From Pseudomonadota bacterium (lineage in GTDB: Bacteria > Pseudomonadota > Alphaproteobacteria > Rhizobiales > Rhizobiaceae), in assembly GCA_023435335.1 (NCBI GenBank), contig JAEYRU010000305.1, positions 1 to 19,956 of the forward strand: a stretch of DNA of 19,956 nt. Reading direction: 5' to 3'. Below, piece by piece: positions 13,762-19,956 of this stretch. Numbering within the stretch: position 1 is the first letter of the stretch; each line of letters opens with the position of its first letter. A program made the translations under genes and the position numbers. The notes beneath the pieces were generated by a model. The model saw only the letters and a program-made list of their open reading frames with translations. It ran no database searches and was not told the DNA's origin.

Positions 13762-16058
13762 GATCTCTTGTGACCGCCGGGCTTATCGCCCTGACATCCG
13801 CCCTTGCGCCGGCGGCGCTTGCCCAGGAGCGCCCCAGCACGATCCTTGTTTTGGACGCCTCGGGGTCGATGTGGGGGCAGATCGATGGGATAAACAAAAT
13901 CACCATCGCGCGCGATGTCGTCGGGGACATTGTGTCGGATTTCCCCGCCGATCAGAATCTCGGTTTCGTCACCTATGGCCATCGCGAGCGCGGGCAATGC
14001 GCGGATATCGAAACCTTGGTCGAACCCGCGCCCGGCACTGCGGCAGAGATCGCCGGCATCGTTGAAGGGTTGAACCCGCGGGGCATGACCCCGATGACCG
14101 ATGCCGTCGTCACCGCGGCTCAGGCGTTGCGCCACACCGAACAGGCGGCGACGGTGATCCTGGTTTCCGATGGGATCGAGACCTGCAATCCTGATCCCTG
14201 CGCCGCCGCCCGCGCATTGGAAGAAACGGGCGTAGATTTTACCGCCCATGTCATTGGCTTCGATGTGCGGGGCGAAGCCGACGCCCTGTTGCAGATGCAA
14301 TGCATCGCCGAGGAAACCGGCGGCCGCTTCCTGACTGCCGACAATGCCCAGGAACTCAACCAAGCCTTGCGCGAGGTCACTGCCGCGCCGGCCTCAGGGA
14401 GTTTCACCTTCACCGCAAATCTCGGAGGCGAGGAGATCGGCGACGAGACCATCTGGGAGCGGCCAGCAGCGCCACTGGAGCTTCCGCTTCTGTCCGGCGA
14501 GGTGATCTGGGAGATATCGGATACTTCGTTCAACATGGTGCAGACCGGCACCGCGAACCCCTTCATCACGGATCTGCCGTTCGGCGACTATATCGTGACG
14601 GTCCATTCGACGGCGCAGGACGACTTCTCGCAGACCGAGGCCAGTTTGGCGTTGGACAGCGCGCGCAATGTCCACGCCATTTTCCCGCCCATCACGTCGC
14701 AACCGCCCGCCGCCCAGGTATTCGGCCCGGCACAAACCTTGGTTGGCTCCGCGTTTACGGTGAGCTGGGAAGGTGAGGGACTGGCTCCGCGTGATTATGT
14801 GACAATTGTCCCCGCCGACGCCGAAGACGGAGCCTATGCGGACTATGACCGGCTGGAGAACCGTACCGAAGGCGAGCTTCGTGCACCTGCCGAGCCCGGC
14901 CTCTACGAAGTGCGTCTGCAATTGGACGCGGGGGACCGCGTGCTCGCCCGCACCCCGGTCGAGGTGGTTGATGCCGACGTCACGGTCTCCGCACCCGCCC
15001 AGGTCGTTGTCGGGTCGGCATTCCCGGTCACCTGGCAGGGCGAGGGCCTGCACCCGCGCGACTACGTGACAATCGTTCCCGCCGGTTCGGCGGACGGCAC
15101 CTATGCCGACTACGATCGCATGCAAGGTCGGAGCGAGGGCGAGCTGCGGGCCCCTGCCGAGCCTGGCCTCTACGAAGTGCGCCTGCAATTGGACGTGGGG
15201 GACCGCGTGCTCGCCCGCACCCCGGTCGAGGTGGTCGATGCCGAGGTTGCTGTCTCTGCGCCGGCTCAGGTCGTTGTCGGGTCGGCTTTCCCGGTCACCT
15301 GGCAGGGTGAGGGCCTGCACCCGCGCGACTACGTGACGATCGTTCCCGCCGGCTCGGCGGACGGAACCTATGCCGATTACGATCGCATGCAAGGTCGGAG
15401 CGAGGGCGAGCTTCGCGCGCCTGCCGAGCCTGGTCTCTATGAGGTGCGCCTGCAATTGGACGCGGGGGATCGCGTACTCGCCCGCACCCCGGTCGAGGTG
15501 ATGGATGGTAATGTTTCGCTTGACGGACCGGACAGGGCGCGGGCCGGCGCCGAGATCACGCTATCCTGGACCGGTGCCATACATCCGCGCGACTACATAG
15601 CCATTGTTCCCCGCGGCACACCGGACGGCGAGCAAAGTGGCTATCGCCGTCTTCAGGACGAAGATCAGGCCACGTTCACTGCACCCGCGGAGCCTGGTGC
15701 CTATGAAATCCGCTACCATTTGGACCGCGGCGATCGGGTCATGGCCCGGCGACCGCTCGAGGTGCTGGCGGCGGACGCGCCGATAGACGAGGGGGCCGGG
15801 CTAATGGTTCCTGGTACGGCAAGGCCGGGCGACATCGTTACGGTTTGGTGGACAATCGAAGCTGGCGATGCCGACCGGCGCGTGGCGCTGGCACGAGCTG
15901 ATGCGCCCGACTTTACCTGGATTACAGTCCATCACGTGGGCGACGAAACCGAAACGGTAATCAAGCTCCCGGACGAGCCGGGACAATACGAAGTGCGGTT
16001 TCTCGACCTTCAAAGCCAGAGCGTTCTCGGACGCGCGATGATCACGCTCGGCGAATGA
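13758..16058 (+). CDS. Secreted VWA-domain protein with tandem Ig-like repeats
   Basis: A 766-residue exported protein. The signal peptide (MRSLVTAGLIALTSALAPAALA) ends at 22. The VWA domain (26-210) has a complete metal-binding MIDAS: Asp33, Ser35 and Ser37 in DASGSMW, Thr111, and Asp138 in LVSDGIE. Cys81, Cys143 and Cys148 are in the same domain. A beta domain (about 215-315) follows, then four Ig-like repeats of 88-89 residues (about 322-672), each with W.GEGLHPRDYVTIVP...Y..Y and EPGLYEVRLQLD, and a fifth divergent one to the end. VWA domains bind protein partners through the metal. Start by ATGA overlap, GGAG 7 bases upstream. It ends with a 4-nt overlap of a further in-frame ATG. VWA proteins of this type are common in Rhodobacterales, yet their role is unknown to me. 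Confidence 0.92.
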   Translation: MRSLVTAGLIALTSALAPAALAQERPSTILVLDASGSMWGQIDGINKITIARDVVGDIVSDFPADQNLGFVTYGHRERGQCADIETLVEPAPGTAAEIAGIVEGLNPRGMTPMTDAVVTAAQALRHTEQAATVILVSDGIETCNPDPCAAARALEETGVDFTAHVIGFDVRGEADALLQMQCIAEETGGRFLTADNAQELNQALREVTAAPASGSFTFTANLGGEEIGDETIWERPAAPLELPLLSGEVIWEISDTSFNMVQTGTANPFITDLPFGDYIVTVHSTAQDDFSQTEASLALDSARNVHAIFPPITSQPPAAQVFGPAQTLVGSAFTVSWEGEGLAPRDYVTIVPADAEDGAYADYDRLENRTEGELRAPAEPGLYEVRLQLDAGDRVLARTPVEVVDADVTVSAPAQVVVGSAFPVTWQGEGLHPRDYVTIVPAGSADGTYADYDRMQGRSEGELRAPAEPGLYEVRLQLDVGDRVLARTPVEVVDAEVAVSAPAQVVVGSAFPVTWQGEGLHPRDYVTIVPAGSADGTYADYDRMQGRSEGELRAPAEPGLYEVRLQLDAGDRVLARTPVEVMDGNVSLDGPDRARAGAEITLSWTGAIHPRDYIAIVPRGTPDGEQSGYRRLQDEDQATFTAPAEPGAYEIRYHLDRGDRVMARRPLEVLAADAPIDEGAGLMVPGTARPGDIVTVWWTIEAGDADRRVALARADAPDFTWITVHHVGDETETVIKLPDEPGQYEVRFLDLQSQSVLGRAMITLGE
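14721..15780 (+). repeat. Four tandem coding repeats (267, 267, 264, about 262 nt) in the VWA gene
   Basis: The motif encoding PRDY(V/I) starts at 14784, 15054, 15321 and 15585 in equivalent positions, giving units near 14721-14987, 14988-15254, 15255-15518 and 15519-15780. Units 2 and 3 are nearly identical at the DNA level for long runs, while units 1 and 4 have diverged. That pattern shows a recent duplication or conversion between 2 and 3. The unit number is a likely source of length variation between strains. Confidence 0.88.
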
Positions 16059-16096
16059 ACTACGACAATTTCAAAGAATCGGGAGCACTCACGACC

Positions 16097-16591
16097 ATGC
16101 TCAGATCAGCCATCGCTGCATTTGGCTTTCTCGCCCTTGTCGTACCCGTCATCGCTGCAGAACCGGGGGGAGCGGCGTCAGGGACGATCGCAGGCGAAGA
16201 GATAGAACTGTCGATCTGGACAGAGCAGTCCGACTTCACGTCTTCAAGTTTTTCGATCTATTTTCAAGCACCGGCACTGAGAGAGCGCGGCCTGGGCAGC
16301 TTGTCCCTCGGCGCAGAGTGGATTGGCGATCTCGATGGTGACTTCTTTTCCGCAGAAATCGATATCCCAATTCTCGATACCGATCCGTATCGCATTTACC
16401 GTGCGGACCTGGACGATGAACTCTCCCTGACAATTACGAGCGCCTCGCACCAAGGCGGTGTGCTGGCCATCGCGGGCCAGGTGGAAGGTGTTCTAACCAG
16501 TGTGGACCGGATTGCCCTTCGAAATCCTGATCCCGACGATACTCTCAGCGTTAGCCTGACGTTTGAAGCCGTATTGGGTGAGTTGCAGTGA
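16097..16591 (+). CDS. Secreted protein of unknown function, PGG-start family member 2
   Basis: A 164-residue exported protein: signal MLRSAIAAFGFLALVVPVIA, then AEPGGAASGTIAGEEIELSIW. The mature part is beta-rich and acidic, ending DDTLSVSLTFEAVLGELQ. It is the closest relative in the window of the first operon gene: both begin EPGG..(S/T)G and end with a G.la..G...G....... (V/L)(T/S)(F/L) strand pair and a final L.EL. I prefer the ATG at 16097, which has a proper signal peptide and GGGAG 11 bases upstream. The ATG at 16055 overlaps the VWA stop (ATGA) and would put 14 polar residues in front, but it could act in coupling. Confidence 0.78.
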   Translation: MLRSAIAAFGFLALVVPVIAAEPGGAASGTIAGEEIELSIWTEQSDFTSSSFSIYFQAPALRERGLGSLSLGAEWIGDLDGDFFSAEIDIPILDTDPYRIYRADLDDELSLTITSASHQGGVLAIAGQVEGVLTSVDRIALRNPDPDDTLSVSLTFEAVLGELQ

Positions 16592-17073
16592 GGACCGCGG
16601 CGCTTTCCCTAATTGCGATCTGCCTGTCCGCGCCTGTGTTGGCCGATCAGCCGGGTGGGGATATGACTGGGTTTCTGGAAGAGACGCCTGTTTCATGGCG
16701 GATCGACGCCGAGCGGTCAGAATACCATTTCGAGAGCGAAGGCATTGGCTCTTTGCGGATTCTTGCCGAACCGCAGGAGGTGCCATCGGGCATCGGTTCC
16801 GTTCGGTTGATGGTGATGGTGGCCGATGGGACCACAAGTCTTCTCGAACTGCGGCTCGAGGACGAAGACGGAAATCCCGCTCTTGGACTGTCAAGCCAGG
16901 CCGGGGGGCAGGCAATGCTCGAGATCGACCACAACAATGACGGTTCACTTCACTTTACCGGCGTGATCGAGGCAGGCCTGACGGCCTACCCGATGTCAGG
17001 CCGAACTGCCGGCGAACGACAAATGCTGGTTCTGGATGTGGATGGAGGCCGGATCACCGCTACCGGGCACTAG
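16588..17073 (+). CDS. Secreted protein of unknown function, PGG-start family member 3
   Basis: A 161-residue exported protein starting at GTG (GTGA overlap with the previous stop). The signal is MRTAALSLIAICLSAPVLA, then DQPGGDMTGFLEETPVSWRID. It continues as an acidic beta-rich domain (GIGSVRLMVMVADGTTSLLELRLEDEDGN) and closes DGSLHFTGVIEAGLTAY then LVLDVDGGRITATGH. The PGG..tG start after the signal and the G.l.f.G.ie..l close mark it as another relative of the proteins at 10180 and 16097. It has no Cys in the mature part. Function unknown. Confidence 0.8.
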   Translation: MRTAALSLIAICLSAPVLADQPGGDMTGFLEETPVSWRIDAERSEYHFESEGIGSLRILAEPQEVPSGIGSVRLMVMVADGTTSLLELRLEDEDGNPALGLSSQAGGQAMLEIDHNNDGSLHFTGVIEAGLTAYPMSGRTAGERQMLVLDVDGGRITATGH

Positions 17074-17100
17074 CGTTCTGCGGCAGGGAGGAAAAATCCA

Positions 17101-17691
17101 ATGAGACCGGTCATCGTTTTGACGGCCATTTTGTTCTGCGCCGCCGTTCCCGCGCTGGCGCAGCGCGCGGGCGACATTTCGGGCCTTTGCGGAACGTCCT
17201 CGCCGGCAACGTGGCAGGGGCTGCGGGAACACTTCGTGGGTGACTGGCGCGTTGACCACCTGTCCGGCTACGTCCATGCCGGCAGGATGGTCATCCCTAT
17301 GGAGCCTTCCCCCGAAACAGAGACCATGTCGATCTGGGTATTGGGCGAGGATCTGCTGCTCGACCATGCGGAGATGACCGAGCCGATGGCTATCACCCTT
17401 GCCGACGAAGGCCGTTGGGTGATCGAGGCCAACCATCCCGAGATCCCCGAGCCGGCACTGACGCCGGACGAAGCCGTGCTGGCGTGGGCCGGAGACTGCG
17501 ATCAGGAGGATCTGCCCCGTCTCATCGGTCAGAGCCATGTGGCCATGGCGGGGGCGGTCATGGACATGACGCTGCGCATGCTGCCCGTCGATATGGACAC
17601 GATCTACGCCATCCTTGAGATCGAGGGTGCCGCCCAGGGCCAGTATGTCGTCGCGCGGCGTGTGGTCTGGCTGAACCGGGCCGGCGAATAG
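17101..17691 (+). CDS. Secreted protein of unknown function
   Basis: A 196-residue exported protein. GGGAGG stands about ten bases before the ATG. The signal MRPVIVLTAILFCAAVPALA is followed by QRAGDISGLCGTSSPATW. The mature part has Cys30 and a later Cys in AGDCDQEDLP, plus GDWRVDHLSGYVHAGRMVIP and ETMSIWVLGEDLLLDHAE, which read like a small beta-barrel (lipocalin-like) plan, though that is only an impression. The spacing of Cys, G.W and DC resembles the protein at 10661-11233, so it may be its second copy, on the far side of the VWA gene. Likely in the same transcript as the genes on both sides (27-nt and 8-nt gaps). Confidence 0.8.
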   Translation: MRPVIVLTAILFCAAVPALAQRAGDISGLCGTSSPATWQGLREHFVGDWRVDHLSGYVHAGRMVIPMEPSPETETMSIWVLGEDLLLDHAEMTEPMAITLADEGRWVIEANHPEIPEPALTPDEAVLAWAGDCDQEDLPRLIGQSHVAMAGAVMDMTLRMLPVDMDTIYAILEIEGAAQGQYVVARRVVWLNRAGE

Positions 17692-17699
17692 GAGGCATT

Positions 17700-18302
17700 G
17701 TGAAACGATATCTCGCCACTCTGTTGGCTGCGTTGATTTTCCCCGCGGCAGCGGCGGCCCAATCTGAGATCGCATTAGCGGGCTGTCCAGCAGAACGCTC
17801 TGTCTATACATTGGGGACCGAGGGCGATGAGTATGCCATCACGCTCGTCCCGGCACGGACGCGGGCCGGGTTTTCCTCGGACCTGTATCTGCGGCTCACC
17901 ACGCCTCAACGCGACTATTGGTTTGTATTCGATGTCGCCGCGTCGCAGGGAAACATAACGCTAAATCCGGTCGGCGATCCCTACGCGCCCGAAGCGCGTG
18001 CAACCGGTCCGGCAAACACTATCGAGGCCTTTCGTTCCCGCTGGCCGGATGCGCCGATGGATGAACTGCCGTCATTGCTGCGCTTCTATGCGTTGGATGC
18101 GGAACTGGGCTTTACCTTGGCGCAGCCGCAACAGGGGCAGCCGGCACCACCTTGGCTGCTGATGCCGGAGTTGAACACGGCGCTTTGGTATCACTTGCCA
18201 GCATTGACCGACGATCCGGGAGCCGAACGTGACGCCATGCCACGGGGTATCTTCCGGCTGACGGACTGCCTCGATACCACCCCACCCGCAGCCTTCCCGT
18301 GA
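17700..18302 (+). CDS. Secreted protein of unknown function, last gene of the envelope operon
   Basis: A 200-residue exported protein starting at GTG, with AGGAGG overlapping the previous stop and ending 4 bases before the start. Signal MKRYLATLLAALIFPAAAAA, then QSEIALAGCPAERSVYTLG. It includes RDYWFVFDVAASQGNITLNPVGDP and ALWYHLPALTDDPGAERDAMP, and ends RGIFRLTDCLDTTPPAAFP. One Cys stands near each end of the mature protein (AGC and TDC), which suits a disulfide joining the termini. I do not recognise a family. No coding gap or break separates it from the upstream gene. A hairpin (18314-18342) follows its stop. Confidence 0.8.
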   Translation: MKRYLATLLAALIFPAAAAAQSEIALAGCPAERSVYTLGTEGDEYAITLVPARTRAGFSSDLYLRLTTPQRDYWFVFDVAASQGNITLNPVGDPYAPEARATGPANTIEAFRSRWPDAPMDELPSLLRFYALDAELGFTLAQPQQGQPAPPWLLMPELNTALWYHLPALTDDPGAERDAMPRGIFRLTDCLDTTPPAAFP

Positions 18303-18313
18303 TACCGAAGGTG

Positions 18314-18342
18314 GCCGGGAGCGCTTTTCAGTTCCTCCCGGC
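18314..18342 (+). terminator. Hairpin after the envelope operon; weak terminator candidate
   Basis: gccgggag (18314-18321) pairs with ctcccggc (18335-18342) across a 13-base loop, 12 bases after the last stop. It lacks a following T run, so intrinsic termination is uncertain. It may instead protect the 3' end of the transcript. Confidence 0.35.
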
Positions 18343-18346
18343 TTCA

Positions 18347-18369
18347 GCCCCTTTGAACGAACGGGGCGG
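18347..18369. promoter_or_regulatory. Second copy of the acgaacggggcgg motif, with gcccc/ggggc arms
   Basis: acgaacggggcgg (18357-18369) repeats the 13-mer at 10116-10128. Here gcccc (18347-18351) can pair with ggggc (18363-18367). The motif lies about 110 bases before the repeat-protein gene. Sharing with the divergent promoter suggests common control of the two units. Whether it is an operator is unproven. Confidence 0.4.
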
Positions 18370-18476
18370 AGTGCGTAGCGCAGTGCTATAGGCTCCAGCA
18401 CGAGGGTTGAGGGATGCCGTCGCGTGACAGCGAGCGGAGAGCTTTCAGCCATGGCCCTGGGAAGGAGAACCCGACG

Positions 18477-18968
18477 ATGAAACTCTGGCGTACTCTGCTC
18501 GCAGCCTGCATGTTTGCGCCGCTCGCCGCTCATGCCGAGTCCCCGAAGGACCGCACGGTTGCCGTGATCGAAGAAGCCGGTTGTGTCCTCGACGCCTCGA
18601 ACGTGAACGAAGTCCTCGACGGTCTCGGACTCAGCGATGATGAGTTCCGCGTCATCGGCGATGAACTTGTCGCCGAAGGGTTGGCCGATGTTTCGGAAAT
18701 GGGCGTGTTCCGGCTCACCTCGCCAAATTGCCCTTCCGCACCCCTCAACGCACATGCCGGGACCCCGAAAGATCGCACAGTTGCCGTGATCGAGGAAGCC
18801 GGTTGTGTGCTCGATCGCTCAAACATCAACGAGATCCTCGACGGCCTCGCGCTCAGCGATGAGGAGTTCCGCGCTATCGGCGAAGAACTTATCGCTGACG
18901 GTCTGGCAGAAGTTTCCGAAATGGGTGCGTTCCAGCTTACCACGCCATTTTGCGCATCAGCGGAGTGA
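18477..18968 (+). CDS. Secreted two-repeat protein with two Cys pairs
   Basis: A 163-residue exported protein. Signal MKLWRTLLAACMFAPLAAHA, then two copies of a 74-residue unit: PKDRTVAVIEEAGCVLD.SN.NE.LDGL, then LSD.EFR.IG.EL.A.GLA, then VSEMG.F.LT.P.C. Each copy has one Cys near its start and one at its end (Cys36/85 and Cys110/159), which fits one disulfide per repeat. Single-copy proteins with a similar GC....C plan seem common and small in Rhodobacterales, as far as I recall; their function is unknown. The ATG is preceded by AAGGAG nine bases away; upstream ATGs give no signal peptide. It has its own leader after the envelope operon and may have its own promoter. Confidence 0.85.
   Translation: MKLWRTLLAACMFAPLAAHAESPKDRTVAVIEEAGCVLDASNVNEVLDGLGLSDDEFRVIGDELVAEGLADVSEMGVFRLTSPNCPSAPLNAHAGTPKDRTVAVIEEAGCVLDRSNINEILDGLALSDEEFRAIGEELIADGLAEVSEMGAFQLTTPFCASAE
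18543..18968 (+). repeat. Tandem 222-nt coding duplication
   Basis: Copy 1 starts at 18543 (ccgaaggaccgcacggttgc) and copy 2 at 18765 (ccgaaagatcgcacagttgc), a spacing of 222 nt or 74 codons. The copies differ mostly at third positions and at a few surface residues, so the duplication is recent or maintained by conversion. Copy 2 ends at the stop without the linker that follows copy 1. Confidence 0.85.
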
Positions 18969-19466
18969 AGCTGGTCAGATTCCTTCTGGAGTTAAAGAGG
19001 GCCTGAGCTCAAATAGCGCGAGAGGCAGAGTCGGAACTTCAATTTAGCAGACGAATTGAGTCTTAGCACTGTATTGGCGGTAGCGGTCCTCCGCTACCAT
19101 GCATGCCCTAAGCTATTGAATTTGCTGAATAATAGCAGAAAGAGTTCATTTCGCACTCAGCGCCCAGAACACCTAAGTCATTGTTTTCATTGACATCGTT
19201 CATCAGTGGTTTGGTGATCCGCTACCATATCGGCTCTTCAGATACCCTTGGACCGCAGGGCTAGTTCGGTGGTCGCGATAATCAAATCATCGAACACCCG
19301 AGGGCATTTCGCAGGCTTTGGGTGCGGGTAAAACTGATGAGTGGAACTCCCCGAATGAAAAACCTCAAATCTCTCGTGGCTCAACCCGTGCCACGCAAAC
19401 CCAACGAAGAAATCCATTATGGATAGGACGAATACAAACGTTTCTTTTGCATCGAAAAACGCCTGA
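18969..19466. other. About 500 bases without a supportable gene
   Basis: Much less GC-rich than the DNA to its left, with many stops in all frames. The only sizeable open frame (19318-19575, plus strand) has no family likeness and overlaps the helicase frame. It holds a hairpin with a tRNA-end-like arm (19079-19098) and a second copy of tccgctaccat (19218-19228). I take it to be a junction between the mobile or accessory block and the helicase region. Confidence 0.55.
19079..19100. repeat. Hairpin containing a 13-nt copy of the tRNA-Met 3' end; candidate second attachment half-site
   Basis: ggtagcgg (19079-19086) and ccgctacc (19091-19098) form a perfect 8-bp inverted repeat with loop tcct. 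The 13 bases tcctccgctacca (19087-19099) equal 533-545, the last bases of the tRNA fragment. tccgctaccat recurs at 19218-19228. Serine-recombinase sites share only short cores, so this could be the other end of the element, but 13 nt is short and chance or a tRNA-derived remnant is possible. Confidence 0.35.
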
Positions 19467-19956
19467 TCGCTTTTACGGATACCTCACGAGATCCAACAAA
19501 GGGCGCTTGTGGCGCTTGAAAACACACGTGAGGACGGCTTCACGTCAGGACTGGTGGTTCTTGCAACCGGTCTAGGGAAGACTTGGCTCGCTGCCTTTGA
19601 CAGCGATCGCCCTGAGTTCCGACGGGTCCTCTTTGTGGCCCATCGGGAGGAAATCCTGTCCCAGGCAATCGAGACCTTTCGGCAAGTTCGTCCGACTTCT
19701 CGCCTCGGTCGGCTGGCGGGCGATGTCCGGCAGCCAGACGCTGATCTTGTCTTCGCTTCGGTGCAAACGCTGGCTCGGGTGAACCACCTATCTCGCTTCG
19801 ATCCAGAAGACTTCGACTACATCGTTATCGACGAGTTTCACCACGCGGCCGCCGACACCTATCGCCGAGTTATCGACTATTTCCGGCCGAGGTTTTTGCT
19901 TGGACTCACCGCAACTCCAGAGCGCACCGACGGCGCCGATCTCCTGGTCCTCTGCC
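19467..19956 (+). CDS. Superfamily II DNA/RNA helicase, partial, 5' end unclear
   Basis: In the frame whose codons begin at 19467 the text reads IPHEIQQRALVALENTRE, then LVVLATGLGKTWLAAFDS (motif I, Walker A), RVLFVAHREEIL (Ia), ADLVFASVQTLARV, YIVIDEFHHAAADTYRRVI (motif II, DEFH) and LLGLTATPERTDG (motif III). This is the helicase core of a large SF2 family (often with phospholipase-D-like or DUF3427 parts). The gene runs off the right edge. Family resemblance goes back to about 19473, but a TGA in frame at 19464 and the lack of an ATG nearby leave no proper start. The first in-frame GTG is 19509. Possible remedies are a frameshift or loss of the N-terminal region. A preceding frame (19337-19426, plus) ends at a stop and is not clearly its continuation. 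Confidence 0.8.

Noticed and set aside
14394..15455. A 353-codon minus-strand frame opposite the VWA repeats
   Set aside because: It is repetitive only because the VWA gene is. No ribosome binding site or domain is seen, and the opposite frame has a signal peptide and an intact MIDAS.
14721..15780. Regular repeats that might be taken for a CRISPR array
   Set aside because: The units are 264-267 nt, have no unique spacers and are in-frame protein repeats.
19318..19575. An 85-codon plus-strand frame before the helicase
   Set aside because: It overlaps the helicase motif frame, has odd composition and no ribosome binding site. GAGKT near its start is by chance and lacks the surrounding Walker A strand.

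Overview
The window is GC-rich DNA, most likely from an alphaproteobacterium of the Rhodobacterales type. That reading rests on Ti/Rhizobium-style traA-traC-traD genes with a matching oriT, a large serine recombinase ending in a tRNA-Met fragment, and the style of the VWA and sensor proteins. It is inferred from protein character, not from a search.

Left end (1-545). A 3' fragment of a glutathionyl-hydroquinone reductase/GST-like gene runs off the left edge. A stretch with no convincing gene follows, then a 43-nt 3' piece of an elongator tRNA-Met (anticodon CAT through CCA). The piece has no 5' half, so it looks like an attachment site.

Mobile-element module (502-7237). A large serine recombinase reads leftward into the tRNA fragment. 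Just upstream of it lie a PIN toxin and a ribbon-helix-helix antitoxin, then a small conserved-looking protein, an AlpA-like helix-turn-helix protein and the relaxase-helicase TraA. Divergent from traA are traC and traD. Between them is a recognisable RSF1010/Ti-type oriT (an inverted repeat followed by a nick-like core). No coupling protein (traG) or mating-pair genes are present, so this looks like a mobilizable rather than a self-transmissible element, or a remnant of one.

Sensory operon (7262-10043, minus strand). A periplasmic SUOX/molybdopterin-fold-like protein, a membrane histidine kinase and a REC-PAS-like-LuxR response regulator are joined by 4-nt ATGA overlaps.

Envelope module (10180-18302, plus strand), divergent from the sensor. 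Ten tightly packed genes, often with ATGA/GTGA overlaps, encode three secreted proteins, two related two-TM proteins with a PH-like cytosolic domain, a polytopic membrane protein, a secreted VWA protein with tandem Ig-like repeats, and four more secreted proteins. Several of the secreted proteins look like distant paralogues of one another. A separate gene (18477-18968) encodes a secreted protein made of two 74-residue repeats. I know no described function for this ensemble. It is the best candidate here for an undescribed system: a cell-envelope apparatus built round a VWA/Ig protein and probably controlled by the divergent two-component system.

Right end (18969-19956). About 500 bases lack a supportable gene and contain short copies of the tRNA 3' end, one inside a perfect hairpin. 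A superfamily II helicase follows; its 5' end is not readable as an intact frame, and it leaves the window.
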